DNA of 36,004 bases from Kitasatospora humi (GTDB lineage: Bacteria > Actinomycetota > Actinomycetes > Streptomycetales > Streptomycetaceae), in NCBI RefSeq assembly GCF_020907985.1, contig NZ_JAJJPA010000065.1:1-36004 (forward strand). Direction: 5' to 3'. Of the stretch, positions 18,001-24,284 are shown in pieces. A model generated the notes under the pieces. It did not search any database, was not told the origin of the DNA, and saw nothing but the letters and a program-made list of their open reading frames with translations. Both the position numbers and the translations under genes were made by a program. Each line of letters begins with the position of its first letter. Position 1 is the first letter of the stretch.

Positions 18001-19229
18001 CAACCAGCTCCAACGGCGCCGGAAGCGGCGGCAACGGGGACGGCACCGGGGGCAGCCACAAGGGCGGCGGCAAGGCGGCCACTGGCAACGCCCGCGGGAC
18101 CAAGAAGTGCTCCGGTCTACTCGATCTCGGATGCCATCTCAATAATGCTGCCAAGCGTGTGGAGAACTACACCACCGACCACCCTGTCGTCCGAGCGCTA
18201 ACGGTCGCCGTGGTCACCACAGTGGCCGGCGGCCTCTGCTACGGCGGAGGTGCGGTCGGCGCCCTGGAAACCGCAGGCGCTTCTGCGGTAGCAGCCGCTG
18301 CCACATGCGGAGCAGCCGTCGCGGCGCTGGGTGCAGGCCTCAACAACATGCTCGACGGCAATGCCGATCACTCGGCTGGCGCCCTCGCGACAGACGAGGC
18401 TTTCGCCGCCGTCCAAGGCGCCGCTTGGGGCGGTGCATTCGCCGCCATCGGCGGAGCCGGAGCAGGGGGGTGCAACAGCTTCCTGCCCGGCACCAAGGTG
18501 CTCATGGCAGACGGCACCGGCAAGCCGATCGAGCAAATCACCACCAACGACTCCGTAACCGCCACCGACCCCCAGACCGGCAGCACCAAGGCCGAGCAGG
18601 TCACGGACGCCATCACCACCCCCGACGATAAGGAGTTCACGGACCTCAGCCTGACCAGCGGCACGATTACCCTCTCAATCACATCCACCCAGCATCACCC
18701 CTACTGGGACCTCACCACCAACCGCTGGACCGACGCCGCTGACCTCGGGACCGGCGACCAGCTTCGGCAACCCGACGGCTCCACCGTCACAGTCACTGCT
18801 ATCCGCAGCTACGAAACACCTCAGCAGGTCACCCACAACCTGACCATCGACCAGCTCCACACGTACTATGTACTCGCCGGCAATACGCCGGTACTGGTTC
18901 ACAATTCCGACTTGCCGTGCCCCGAGACGTATTGGCCTAAGGGCAAGGCGTCGAATGTCTGCACCATTTCCGGGAGCAATGGATGCGAGGATGTGGCGCG
19001 CTCGGTCCAGCAGAGCATTGGTGGAACGCGGATGAGAATCACGGACCGCTATGGTGCGCCGACGCTTGGGAAGTACCGTGGGCAGGATTCCTTGTGGGGT
19101 CACCATGATGTGGTCGTGAAGGACGACCGTGTGTACGATGCCTGGACAGGACCGGGTGGTGAACCGATGGATGTGTATAGAAGCCAATTCGAGTATGGTG
19201 ACGACCTAGTCTTCACTCCCCTCCACTAG
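12045..19229 (+). CDS. RHS/YD-repeat polymorphic toxin with HINT domain and papain-like toxin tip
   Basis: GTG 12045 is chosen because AGGAG lies 6 nt upstream and the product opens with a signal peptide (WRARTPVGRWLWG, a hydrophobic core, then SAEA-MAA). About 2394 residues. The N-terminal third resembles SpvB/TcdB-type RHS proteins (QVTLSYNSSSIDGKT, WVGEGWDY). Many YD repeats (GRLTAVW, YDxLGR) follow, ending in the RHS core signature REYDPSHGRFLNPDPL near 1893. After a Gly/Ala-rich hydrophobic stretch comes a HINT domain, 2143-2287: Cys2143 (CNSFLPGTKVLMADG), TSTQHHPYWDL, and the end HTYYVLAGNTPVLVHN. Ser2288 follows as the +1 residue. The tip (2288-2394) has Cys2314, His2353/His2354 and Asp2365 in a pattern like papain-fold toxins; this family call is moderate. 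Visible G+C drops sharply at the HINT-tip junction, as expected for a swapped module. Confidence 0.88.
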   Translation: MSPWRARTPVGRWLWGRHRILGLATFLAVLATLLGVPSAEAMAAHRPHGKVWTPNTPLGAQKPVKGKNLVPAKPKAPEFPVPPNWNPAGSAPAAAAPGTSTVTLGNTPSQAGQLPVKVAAGKNDSGRAVKVQVTSANQGRAAGATGPVVALTDSGSSAGSADQSVNVALDLKTLQGSASAMTADRTRLVALPACALNTPQLAECQKQTPVASSVDPKTGVLTAEVALPAVPGIVKSSLPGSADNAGRAEQAGLVRSTAVQASTGTAAPLVLAATTSSSGTTGTYTASPLSPSAAWGAGSNIGSFTYSYPIQTPSSLGGAVPQVTLSYNSSSIDGKTSATNAQTSWVGEGWDYQPGFIERSYQGCGNDGITNSGDECWGGKNATLNLAGHSGTLVRDDTTGVWHLQGDDGSKVEQLTGAANEAHNGEYWRVTTTDGVQYYFGQNHLPGGNHSDAATNSVDYVPVYSPKSGDDCYNASTGSNSWCQEGWRWNLDYVVDPNQNLTTYNYQQDINYYTQGGGQNNGSGTLAKYVRATEVTQISYGQRLPDQIAANGTAKPAAQVLFSTTERCVASGSVTCTSAQRTKANQTNWPDSPLDQACPSSGTCTNYSPTFWSPLMLSTISTQVLVGSAYTTVDSWALSHTFPDPGDGTKPALWLSSIQRTGTDGQPAVKLPAVSFTPRELPNRVDGLVPAEPAFNRPRLQQITTETGGQIFMNYSTPECSRVNNHMPSSEDSNTMACMPVHWYLPGSSSPDPVNDWFNKYLVTSVNEQDAVTGSSMVKSTTYSYGGGAAWHRNDNDLTDPKTRTWDDFRGYQTVTTTLGSGNTGEAPKTQQVSTYLRGMNGDYLANGTTRSVTASFTPYPGATAVTMTDDDWLSDQVLGSQTYDQAGGSVVSASASVSSGPVVTATHKQQNSMPNLVARYDETSSTDSAWAKLANGSWRNTNKVTTRDPNNGDRPTMVDDKGDGTAGAPEICTTTSYATGSNPAMLELVSQSRAVTGPCGTAPNAANTVSDNRTLYDGLPLGQAGGTGAATTTQGIDSYDGSGQPQYVTLTTSSYDVYGRVTSAAGPDGAATKTAYTPATGALPTALSVTGPMGASWANTKTMDPGRGLPLTATDANGRVTTEQYDGLGRLTAVWQPDRATNLSPNDKFSYSVNGVTGPSVVTSQTINEDSSYQTKNELYDGLGRLQQTQTTPAVGGAGRLITDTVYDSHGWAIKTSSPYFDNTTSPNGTIFAPQDAQVPAQNWVTFDGQGRPVTSAFVSYGQQQWVTSTAYPGADRTDVTPPQGTTPTSTVTDARGRTVQQWQYHGSTPTGSPTDADITTTTYTASGQPATRTDSSGNTWSYTYDLRGRQTSQKDPDTGTSSTAYDADSQVTSTTDAKGNTLAYTYDILGRKTGMYQGNVTPANQLAGWTYDTLAKGQLTSSTRYVGGASGTAYTQAVTGYDTMYRPTGNSVTLPSTEGALAGTYSTSNYYTPVLGSLDHTDLPAVGGLPAEEVDYLYIVTGLMIGSAGNNSLVTDVQYDALGRATRTTVGDYGTQVVSTQQYDWATGRVVKSFLDRQTGTTSLDQTSYTFNPAGQMTSATDLQNASATDTQCFTYDYLGRLTNAWTDTAGTTTKAAPSVPGIGACNNAGGPAMTGTPAKPSVGGPSPYWQTYTYDSTGNRTSLVQHDVSGNTANDITTTQTFGAAQTPNTPTSAPNTGGGTGGPHGLLTASTKSASGTATASYQYDATGNTTSITDTSGTTTLTWNGEDKLNSVTKSGQSSGTSYLYDADGNQLIRRDPGKTTLNLGADELTLDTASNSMSDVRYYSSPGGITITRVTAATGGGTLVYQASDPHGTNGVQIGIDAAQTVTRRPTDPFGNPRGTQPALGTWSGDKGFVGGTLDPTTGLTNLGAREYDPSHGRFLNPDPLMAAADPQQWNGYAYSNDNPVNSSDPSGAMHGPDYYGADPTEGSACDAQCYADMPMNTRTALPDGSYTDDPKYQPTTSSNGAGSGGNGDGTGGSHKGGGKAATGNARGTKKCSGLLDLGCHLNNAAKRVENYTTDHPVVRALTVAVVTTVAGGLCYGGGAVGALETAGASAVAAAATCGAAVAALGAGLNNMLDGNADHSAGALATDEAFAAVQGAAWGGAFAAIGGAGAGGCNSFLPGTKVLMADGTGKPIEQITTNDSVTATDPQTGSTKAEQVTDAITTPDDKEFTDLSLTSGTITLSITSTQHHPYWDLTTNRWTDAADLGTGDQLRQPDGSTVTVTAIRSYETPQQVTHNLTIDQLHTYYVLAGNTPVLVHNSDLPCPETYWPKGKASNVCTISGSNGCEDVARSVQQSIGGTRMRITDRYGAPTLGKYRGQDSLWGHHDVVVKDDRVYDAWTGPGGEPMDVYRSQFEYGDDLVFTPLH
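18858..18880 (+). repeat. HINT core repeat, copy 1 (putative attL of element 1)
   Basis: Encodes HTYYVLAG in frame within the RHS gene and is identical over 23 bp to 24285-24307. Immediately to the left the sequence codes LTIDQL, which the downstream copies lack. This is where gene-specific and element-specific sequence would join. Confidence 0.7.
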
Positions 19230-19242
19230 AAAGAGGCTGGTC

Positions 19243-19551
19243 GTGGACTTCTCCACCCTCCTCCAGAACGTGCAGCGCAGGCCCGGAGCTTATGGCCTGG
19301 ATGGCTCGTATCGGGAATTCGTCGCCTTCATCAATGGATGCGATGCGATGCAAGACTGGGGACTGCTTAAGGGGTTTCGCGGGTGGCTTGCCGAGAGGCT
19401 TGGGCATGGTGCGAATCTCGTTTGGTGGGAGCTAGTCCGCCAGATCTTTGTATCGGATCATGGAAGCGTGGCAGGTGAGTCAGACGATGAGGCTCTGTGT
19501 AGTCGGATGTTCGTTCTGATGGGTGAGTTTATAGCCCACGAAACTGCGTAA
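19243..19551 (+). CDS. putative immunity protein for papain-like toxin A
   Basis: GTG start 19243 with AAAGAGG upstream, 13 nt after the toxin stop codon; 102 residues, acidic. Contains RRPGAYGLDGSYREFVAFINGCDA and LLKGFRGWLAERLGHGANLVWWELV, resembling a group of small Streptomyces proteins often found behind RHS toxin tips. I cannot assign a Pfam family. The position directly behind the toxin tip and ahead of a strong terminator is the standard place for an immunity gene. It would be a cytoplasmic protein that binds and blocks the toxin; this is inferred from context. Confidence 0.75.
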   Translation: MDFSTLLQNVQRRPGAYGLDGSYREFVAFINGCDAMQDWGLLKGFRGWLAERLGHGANLVWWELVRQIFVSDHGSVAGESDDEALCSRMFVLMGEFIAHETA

Positions 19552-19556
19552 CACTG

Positions 19557-19603
19557 CGTGAAGAGGCCCTGCCGGAATCCATTTCCGGCAGGGCCTCTTC
19601 ACG
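19557..19603. terminator. terminator closing the toxin A cassette
   Basis: A perfect 21-bp stem (19557-19577 with 19583-19603) and a 5-nt loop, starting CGTGAAGAGGCCCTGCCGG. It lies between the immunity gene and the convergent int1 gene, so it can stop transcription from both sides. Confidence 0.9.
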
Positions 19604-19606
19604 CTT

Positions 19607-19627
19607 TGACGGCAGTAGTTGACGGCA
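19607..19627 (+). repeat. paired TGACGGCA repeats, left end of element 1
   Basis: TGACGGCA at 19607 and 19620 (13-nt period), directly next to the int1 stop codon. The same pair is found at 24171/24183, 25089/25102 and 34630/34642 (the last copy reads CGACGGCA). Probable arm-type integrase or Xis binding sites. Confidence 0.6.
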
Positions 19628-19630
19628 ACG

Positions 19631-20962
19631 TCAGCGGACGGATGCTGCACAAAGCGGTGGCTCGTCGCCGTCGTCGGGGTCGGTGCCGGCCTCGGAGGGC
19701 TTGCCGAGGGTGCGGCCGAGGAGGTCGATGGCGTCGCGCTGGAGGCGGAGGCGGACGTGCGCGTACACCGTCGCGGTCACCCCGATGTGGGCATGGCCCA
19801 ACAGTTCCTTGATCACGACAAGTTCGACGCCCTGTTCCAGGAGGAGGGTGGCCGCCGAATGGCGGAGATCATGGAAGCGGATGTGGCGGAGCCTGGCCCG
19901 GCGGAGCAGAGCGTTGAAGTGCCGGGTGAGGGTGGCTCCCTCGATCGGGGAGCCGTTGGGCCGGGTGAAGACGTAGCCGCTGTGCTTCCAGCCCTCACCC
20001 GCCACTTCGCGCTCCTGGTGCTGCCGATCGCGGTGCTGTTCGAGTGAGCGCAAGCACGGCGTCGGCAGGGCGATCCGCCGCTCGGAGCTCTGAGTCTTCG
20101 TTGGGAGGGCGGTCAGGCCAGCGGTGTTGGTGCGCTGGAGGGTGCGGCGGATGCTGGCGGTTCCGCCGGCCAGGTCGAGATCTTCCCAGCGCAGGCCGAG
20201 AAGTTCGCCCTTGCGGAGCCCGGTGTGCAGGGCGAGTTCGAACAGCGCGTGCAGACGGTGGCCGTGGGTGGCGGCGAGGAATGCGCGGGCTTCCTCGGTC
20301 GTGAGAGGTTCGAAGCGGCGGGGGCGGGGTGTGCCCATGCGGACGTTGCGGGCGACGTTGCGCGGGATCTCCTCTTCGCGGACGGCGTGCTCCAGGGCGG
20401 ACTTGAGCACGGAGTGGATGTAGGCCAGGGTCAGAGCGGACAGGCGCTTGCCGCAGCAGGTGCCGGCCGCGCAGCACTGGGGCTGTTCGCGGGCGATGTC
20501 GAGGCCACGCGCGCAGCACTGGCAGGTGGTGCGGAGTTGGTCGAGCCAGGTGCGGACGTCCTTGGCGGTGAGCTTGGCGAGCTTCTTCTTGCCGAGGCCG
20601 GGGATGAGGTAGAGGCGGGTGCAGGCGGTGTAGCGGGTGTGGGTGTTCTCGCGGAGGCGGTGAACGGCGACGTTCTCCAGCCAGTAGGTGAGGAACGCGC
20701 CAACGCTGCCCTGTGCGGTGGGGGCGGGTATGCCGCGGTTGCTGGCGGCGATTTTCTCGGTGAGCTTGGCGAGGGCTTCCTTGCGGGTGGTGCCGTAGAT
20801 GCGGACGCGCTTGCGGGTGTCGCCGACGGCCAGGACGTATCCGGCGGCTTCCCAGCGGCCGTCCTTGCGCTGGTAGACGGTGCCGTCGCCGTTGGCGCGG
20901 ACCCTGCGAGAACTGGTGCTGGTGCTGGTGCTGGGGGTGGGGTTGGTGTCGGGGGTGGTCAT
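19631..20962 (-). CDS. int: tyrosine recombinase (integrase) of element 1
   Basis: 443 residues, ATG 20962. An N-terminal AP2-like arm-binding region (GDGTVYQRKDGRWEAAGYV, 26-43), a SAM-like core-binding domain (86-200) and the catalytic domain (215-420) are present. Catalytic residues are visible: Arg250 (HTGLRKGELLGLRW), His364 and Arg367 (HDLRHSAATL), His390 (LLGHAHIGVT) and Tyr400. The core-binding domain carries a cysteine-rich insertion (CQCC, CC, CC; 147-170) that is common in actinomycete AICE integrases. It very closely resembles int2, including the ending DDGD-PPLCAASVR, which supports a shared target site. The start overlaps the xis1 stop (TGATG), so the two are translationally coupled. 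Predicted to integrate and excise the element. Confidence 0.93.
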   Translation of the reverse strand: MTTPDTNPTPSTSTSTSSRRVRANGDGTVYQRKDGRWEAAGYVLAVGDTRKRVRIYGTTRKEALAKLTEKIAASNRGIPAPTAQGSVGAFLTYWLENVAVHRLRENTHTRYTACTRLYLIPGLGKKKLAKLTAKDVRTWLDQLRTTCQCCARGLDIAREQPQCCAAGTCCGKRLSALTLAYIHSVLKSALEHAVREEEIPRNVARNVRMGTPRPRRFEPLTTEEARAFLAATHGHRLHALFELALHTGLRKGELLGLRWEDLDLAGGTASIRRTLQRTNTAGLTALPTKTQSSERRIALPTPCLRSLEQHRDRQHQEREVAGEGWKHSGYVFTRPNGSPIEGATLTRHFNALLRRARLRHIRFHDLRHSAATLLLEQGVELVVIKELLGHAHIGVTATVYAHVRLRLQRDAIDLLGRTLGKPSEAGTDPDDGDEPPLCAASVR

Positions 20963-21147
20963 CAGGCTGCCTCTGCGAGTTGGTGGTGGACGAGGGCGGT
21001 CAGAGCGTGAGCAGGGATGCGCCGGGCGCGGCCGATGGTGATGGAGGCGAGCTGCCGGGTGCGGATGAGGTCGTAGACGGTGGAGCGGCTGATCTTCAGG
21101 CGTGCCATGACCTCGGGAACGGTGAGGAGTTCGGCCTCGGCGGTCAT
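20962..21147 (-). CDS. xis: excisionase-like HTH_17 (MerR-type) protein of element 1
   Basis: 61 residues. Single winged helix-turn-helix of the excisionase family: LLTVPEVMARLKISRSTVYDLIRTRQLASITIGRARRIP. It overlaps rep1 by 4 nt (ATGA) and int1 by 1 nt, so rep1-xis1-int1 form a tightly coupled operon, as in pSAM2-type elements. The protein should bend DNA at the element ends and steer the integrase toward excision. Confidence 0.9.
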   Translation of the reverse strand: MTAEAELLTVPEVMARLKISRSTVYDLIRTRQLASITIGRARRIPAHALTALVHHQLAEAA

Positions 21148-22871
21148 GCGATCGCCTCTGTCTGGACGGCGGTGGTCAGCGGGTCGGTGGTGTGACCGGC
21201 CGGGTCACCGGCGCGCCGCGCCTGCAGGGGGCGGCTCGGTTGCTCGGTCCGGGGGTGCGGTGTGGTGGACAGGAGGTCAGCGAGGTGGGCGAGTTCGGGT
21301 AGGAGGCCGGTTCCGGCGTACTGCCAGTGCGAGATCACCAGAGTCGTGTCCGGGCCGCCGGATCGCCCGTCCTTCGTGCGGTGACCTGCGCGGTGACCGG
21401 GGCCGGGGTCAGTGTGACCGACGGTCAGGTCAGCGCGGTCATCGCGGTCACTGTGCAGGTCAGTGACCGGCTGGCCCTCACCGGTCGGTTCCTGACCGGC
21501 GTGTCGACCGGCCAGGGTCGGGTCGGTCGGTGTCGGGGCAGCGGTTTCGGGTTGGCGGGTGCGCCAGGTGGTGCGTTCGGCTCGGAGGTGGGTGAGGGTG
21601 GTGGAGTAGTGGCGGGTGCGGGTGGAGAAGTGGCCTCGGAAGCCGAGCATGTGGGCCCACTGGCGCAGGCGGAGGTGGGCGTGCTGGGGCTGGGTGCCGA
21701 GGTGCCAGGCGGTGTGGATCATGAGGCGGGCGTGGTCGGTGAGGTCGTGCTGGGCGAGTTCGGCGAGGAAGCGCAGTCGGCGGTCGAGGGTGCCGGTGGT
21801 GGTCTCGGCGCCCTTGGTGGCGTACTTGGCGATGTAGGCGGCGACGTGGCGGTCGGTGACGGGGGCGTCGCCGCTGAAGTCGGTACTGCGGATCGCGCGG
21901 ACGTCGATCTGCCGCCCAAACCGGAACACCAAGGGCCCCGCCGACTGTGCCGGGTCGGCCTCCCCAGCCCCGGTGAGGCGTTGGTGCTGGACGCGAGTGC
22001 GCTGGGCGGCGGCGCGGACGGCGTGATCGAGGAGGTCTGTGGTAGCCCAGGCAGGCGGAGTGCTGGCGGGGCCGGTGGGTCCGTCGATGCGGATGACGGT
22101 GTGGAAGTGAATCTGGCCGCGCTTTTGGTATTCGGCGACCTTGGCGTAGGAGAGCGTGGCGTGGTGGCGCAGGGTGCGCTGGGTGAGTCCGGCGGCCTTG
22201 GCGATCTCGCGGCGCAGGTGGGTGGTGAAGCGGGCCCACAGGGCGGGGGCGTGCGCGTTCCACAGCACCGCGCCGGTGTAGTCGTACCGCTGCGGGTTCA
22301 GCGGGGTGCCGAGGAGCGGGTCGCCGTCGTCGTGCCGGGTGCCGCAGGCGCAGGGGGCGGTGCCGAGTTGGTTGTGCACGGGGCCGAAGCCGGGGGCAGT
22401 GAGGGTGGCGAACACGCGGGGATGGGTGGCGACGCTGGTGGGGACGGTCTTGCCGCCGCGCAGTCCGGCGGCGATGAGCTGGTAGGTGTCGTAGCGGTAG
22501 AGGGTGGAGCAGGCGGGGCAGCGGGTGGTGCGGCGGTTGCCGCAGCGCACCAGGAGTTCGCCGGCGGGCAGGTGGCGGGTGTCGAGGTGTTCGAGGATCT
22601 GGCCGGTGGCGGTGTTCAGGCGGGTGCGGTGGCCGGTCAGGCGGATCGGGCGGGCGCAGCCGCCCAGGGAGCCGATCTGCCGGGCCAGGGGTGCGAGGTA
22701 TCCGGCGGCGGCGAGCTTGGCCAGCCTGGCGGTCAGCCGCGCCCGCCGTTCCAGCGCCGAGCTCCTGTGCGCGGACGTGTTGGCGCTGCTGGTGAGCGCC
22801 GGTGCGGCGAACGCCGCGCTGGCGGGAGTAGCGGTGCTTGCGGGGGCGGGGAGTTGGAGCTGCACGGGCAT
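21144..22871 (-). CDS. RepSA-type rolling-circle replication initiator of element 1
   Basis: ATG 22871 is chosen (575 residues) because GGAGG lies 9 nt upstream; the open frame extends to 23066 but with non-coding character. An N-terminal zinc-binding set is visible (Cys110, Cys118, Cys121; CGNRRTTRCPAC). The HUH metal motif is HFH at 255-257 (EYQKRGQIHFHTVIRIDG), and the catalytic tyrosine region is VAAYIAKYATKG with Tyr346 and Tyr350. This is the typical Rep of AICEs such as pSAM2, which nicks the origin to start rolling-circle replication after excision. Near the C-terminus (about 475-520) a Gly/Asp/His-rich linker is coded by DNA packed with GGTCA/TGACC motifs (21382-21496), which could serve as binding or nicking sites. 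Confidence 0.88.
   Translation of the reverse strand: MPVQLQLPAPASTATPASAAFAAPALTSSANTSAHRSSALERRARLTARLAKLAAAGYLAPLARQIGSLGGCARPIRLTGHRTRLNTATGQILEHLDTRHLPAGELLVRCGNRRTTRCPACSTLYRYDTYQLIAAGLRGGKTVPTSVATHPRVFATLTAPGFGPVHNQLGTAPCACGTRHDDGDPLLGTPLNPQRYDYTGAVLWNAHAPALWARFTTHLRREIAKAAGLTQRTLRHHATLSYAKVAEYQKRGQIHFHTVIRIDGPTGPASTPPAWATTDLLDHAVRAAAQRTRVQHQRLTGAGEADPAQSAGPLVFRFGRQIDVRAIRSTDFSGDAPVTDRHVAAYIAKYATKGAETTTGTLDRRLRFLAELAQHDLTDHARLMIHTAWHLGTQPQHAHLRLRQWAHMLGFRGHFSTRTRHYSTTLTHLRAERTTWRTRQPETAAPTPTDPTLAGRHAGQEPTGEGQPVTDLHSDRDDRADLTVGHTDPGPGHRAGHRTKDGRSGGPDTTLVISHWQYAGTGLLPELAHLADLLSTTPHPRTEQPSRPLQARRAGDPAGHTTDPLTTAVQTEAIA
21382..21496. repeat. GGTCA/TGACC half-site cluster inside rep1
   Basis: About eleven GGTCA or TGACC pentamers in 115 bp, in both orientations (for example 21382, 21393, 21407, 21423, 21428, 21437, 21446, 21458, 21464, 21492). 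The corresponding stretch is missing from rep2. It may be an origin or iteron region embedded in the gene, or only a biased linker. Confidence 0.35.
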
Positions 22872-23181
22872 GGGGACAGACCTCCGGCAGGAGTCGGGAG
22901 AAGAAGAGAGGTGACTGCGCGGCGGCCCGGCTGGTCGGCGCACGTGGGCACGGTGCGCGTGACGGCGGGCGCGGATGGTGGGCCGGGGACGTCTGGCCTG
23001 GTCAGCGGTGGTGTTCACCAACGGTGCGTGAAGGTAGCATCGCTTCAAGCGCGCATTCAAGTGCATCCCTCCTCATCTATTTCGGTGGCCGGTGGGGACG
23101 CGAGTACTGTGGCCCCGGTCCTCCGTTTTGGACGGGCCGGATTTCGGTGGTAGTGGCATAGAGAAGGTGGGGTGACCTGCG
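22872..23181. promoter_or_regulatory. divergent control region between rep1 and gntR1
   Basis: 310 nt without a gene. A possible gntR1 promoter is TTGGAC (23128-23133) with TAGTGG 17 nt later. G+C dips near 23060-23090 (TCATCTATTTCG), as is usual for promoters. GntR-like repressors of AICEs normally act in such intergenic regions; no convincing operator palindrome was identified. Confidence 0.3.
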
Positions 23182-23610
23182 GTGACAGTCGGGCGGCGGG
23201 GGCGCAGGCCGGTGGGTGGCACGGTGCTGCTGACGTTCGAGGTCATCGCCGAGGCCCTGCGGGAGCGGATCCGCTCCGGCGGGCTGGAGCCGGGGGACGC
23301 GCTGCCGACGCAGGCCGTGTTGATGGCGGAGTACGGGGCCTCCAGCCTGTCCGTGCAGAAGGCGATGGCCCTTCTGAAGCAGGACGGCTACGCGATCTCC
23401 CGCCCCGGCAAGGGAGCCTTCGTCGCCCACCCCGACGCCGACACCGACGGCGACTCAGATGACGGGGCGGCGGGGAACACGCCCGTCGGCGGGACGGCGG
23501 CGCGCGTCGAGGCACTGGAGCTGGCACTGGCCGAGACGCTTGATCAGCTCACCGCCCTGCGTGCCCGCGTCGAAGCCCTCGAAGCGGGCGGCACCGAGCG
23601 AGGCTGCTGA
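23182..23610 (+). CDS. GntR-family regulator of element 1
   Basis: GTG 23182; 142 residues. Basic N-terminal tail (TVGRRGRRPVGG), then a GntR winged helix-turn-helix (FEVIAEALRERIRSGGLEPGDALPTQAVLMAEYGASSLSVQKAMALLKQDGYAISRPGKGAFVA, about 18-82). There is no ligand-binding domain; instead a Gly/Asp linker and a leucine-zipper-like coiled coil (ARVEALELALAETLDQLTALRARVEALEA) make up the C-terminus and probably dimerise the protein. This matches KorSA-like repressors of AICEs, which keep replication and excision genes silent. It is divergent from the rep1-xis1-int1 operon, the expected target. Confidence 0.85.
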   Translation: MTVGRRGRRPVGGTVLLTFEVIAEALRERIRSGGLEPGDALPTQAVLMAEYGASSLSVQKAMALLKQDGYAISRPGKGAFVAHPDADTDGDSDDGAAGNTPVGGTAARVEALELALAETLDQLTALRARVEALEAGGTERGC

Positions 23611-23659
23611 CCCGTCGGCCGCTGGACGGCCAGGGGCTGGAGCTGTGCGTCCAGATTTT

Positions 23660-23686
23660 CTCTACGAGGTTCAAGGCGGGCCCGCC
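23660..23686 (+). terminator. conserved leader plus palindrome (repeat copy c)
   Basis: CTCTACGAGGTTCAAGGCG continues into the perfect palindrome GGCGGGCCCGCC (23675-23686), 50 nt after the gntR1 stop codon. Same leader as at 2160, 4637 and 32081. Terminator or origin-related role. Confidence 0.5.
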
Positions 23687-24170
23687 CGCTGGAACCGGCC
23701 CGGCGTCGCCGATCGCCCCAGGGTCGGACCGACCCCGAGGTCTTCACGGGTGTCAGCGGTCAGCGGTCCGCCAGGTCGTGAGCGGGGCTCGACTGGTGCC
23801 CGATGAGAGCAAGTTGTGGGGTAAGCGTTGCTTACCCCGAGCCCCGGCCAGCCGGAGCAAGTTGTGGGCTATGGACTCCTTGCCCGCGACGCGGAGCAAG
23901 GTGTCGCCCACGACCGTCCTACGGCCGGTCGTTCGAGATGGCCGGCCAGGGGTCCGACCATCAAGGCCCGTCGCCGAGTCGGCCATCGGCGGGTGGCTGG
24001 CGTTCGCCTCCGGCGGGGAGCGAAGCTCCCGGAGCCTCGCCGTCGACCAATCCCCTCCCGTCCCGGTCCTCGCGCTGCGAGACTGGCCGACGCAGGGAGC
24101 CCGGCCCCGAGCATGCCCGAGGGCACCCGGCGGTCGAGAACCCCCGACCCACCAGATTGGTCCAGACCCT

Positions 24171-24190
24171 TGACGGCAGCGGTGACGGCA
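24171..24190 (+). repeat. paired TGACGGCA repeats, right end of element 1
   Basis: TGACGGCA at 24171 and 24183, followed by ACAACCACG, as at the right end of element 2 (34630). The conserved right-end segment runs from here to the HINT core at 24285. Confidence 0.6.
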
Positions 24191-24284
24191 ACAACCACGA
24201 ACAACCCCGGCCGAACCCGCACCCCAGCGGAACCGCCGAACACCGTTTGACCTGCGAAAACGCAGGTAGAGAGGGGCTGCCCAG

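Larger units (their letters stand above)
18858..24284 (+). mobile_element. integrative element 1: toxin A cassette + int1-xis1-rep1-gntR1, no transfer genes
   Basis: It is bounded by two identical 23-bp copies of the HINT core (18858-18880 and 24285-24307; first 14 nt CACACGTACTATGT). It holds the papain-like toxin tip, its immunity gene, a 21-bp-stem terminator, and a compact replication-integration module related to AICEs of the pSAM2 type. Length 5.4 kb. No FtsK/TraB, Spd or SCO3933-like gene is present, so it could at best be mobilised or replicated with help. Paired TGACGGCA repeats lie beside int1 (19607) and near the right end (24171). The boundary assignment is an inference from the repeat and from the abrupt loss of homology just left of the core. 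Confidence 0.65.
23611..24284. other. 674-nt non-coding right end of element 1
   Basis: It contains, in order: the conserved leader plus palindrome of repeat family copy c (23660-23686); three direct repeats GAGCAAGTTGTGGG (23807, 23855; a degenerate third at 23894); a 9-bp hairpin GGGGTAAGC-GTT-GCTTACCCC (23818-23838); GGGAGC-GAA-GCTCCC (24016-24030); paired TGACGGCA repeats (24171, 24183); and ACCTGCG-AAAA-CGCAGGT just before the HINT core. Open frames here have no family resemblance. It is a good candidate for replication-origin and attachment functions. Confidence 0.55.
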
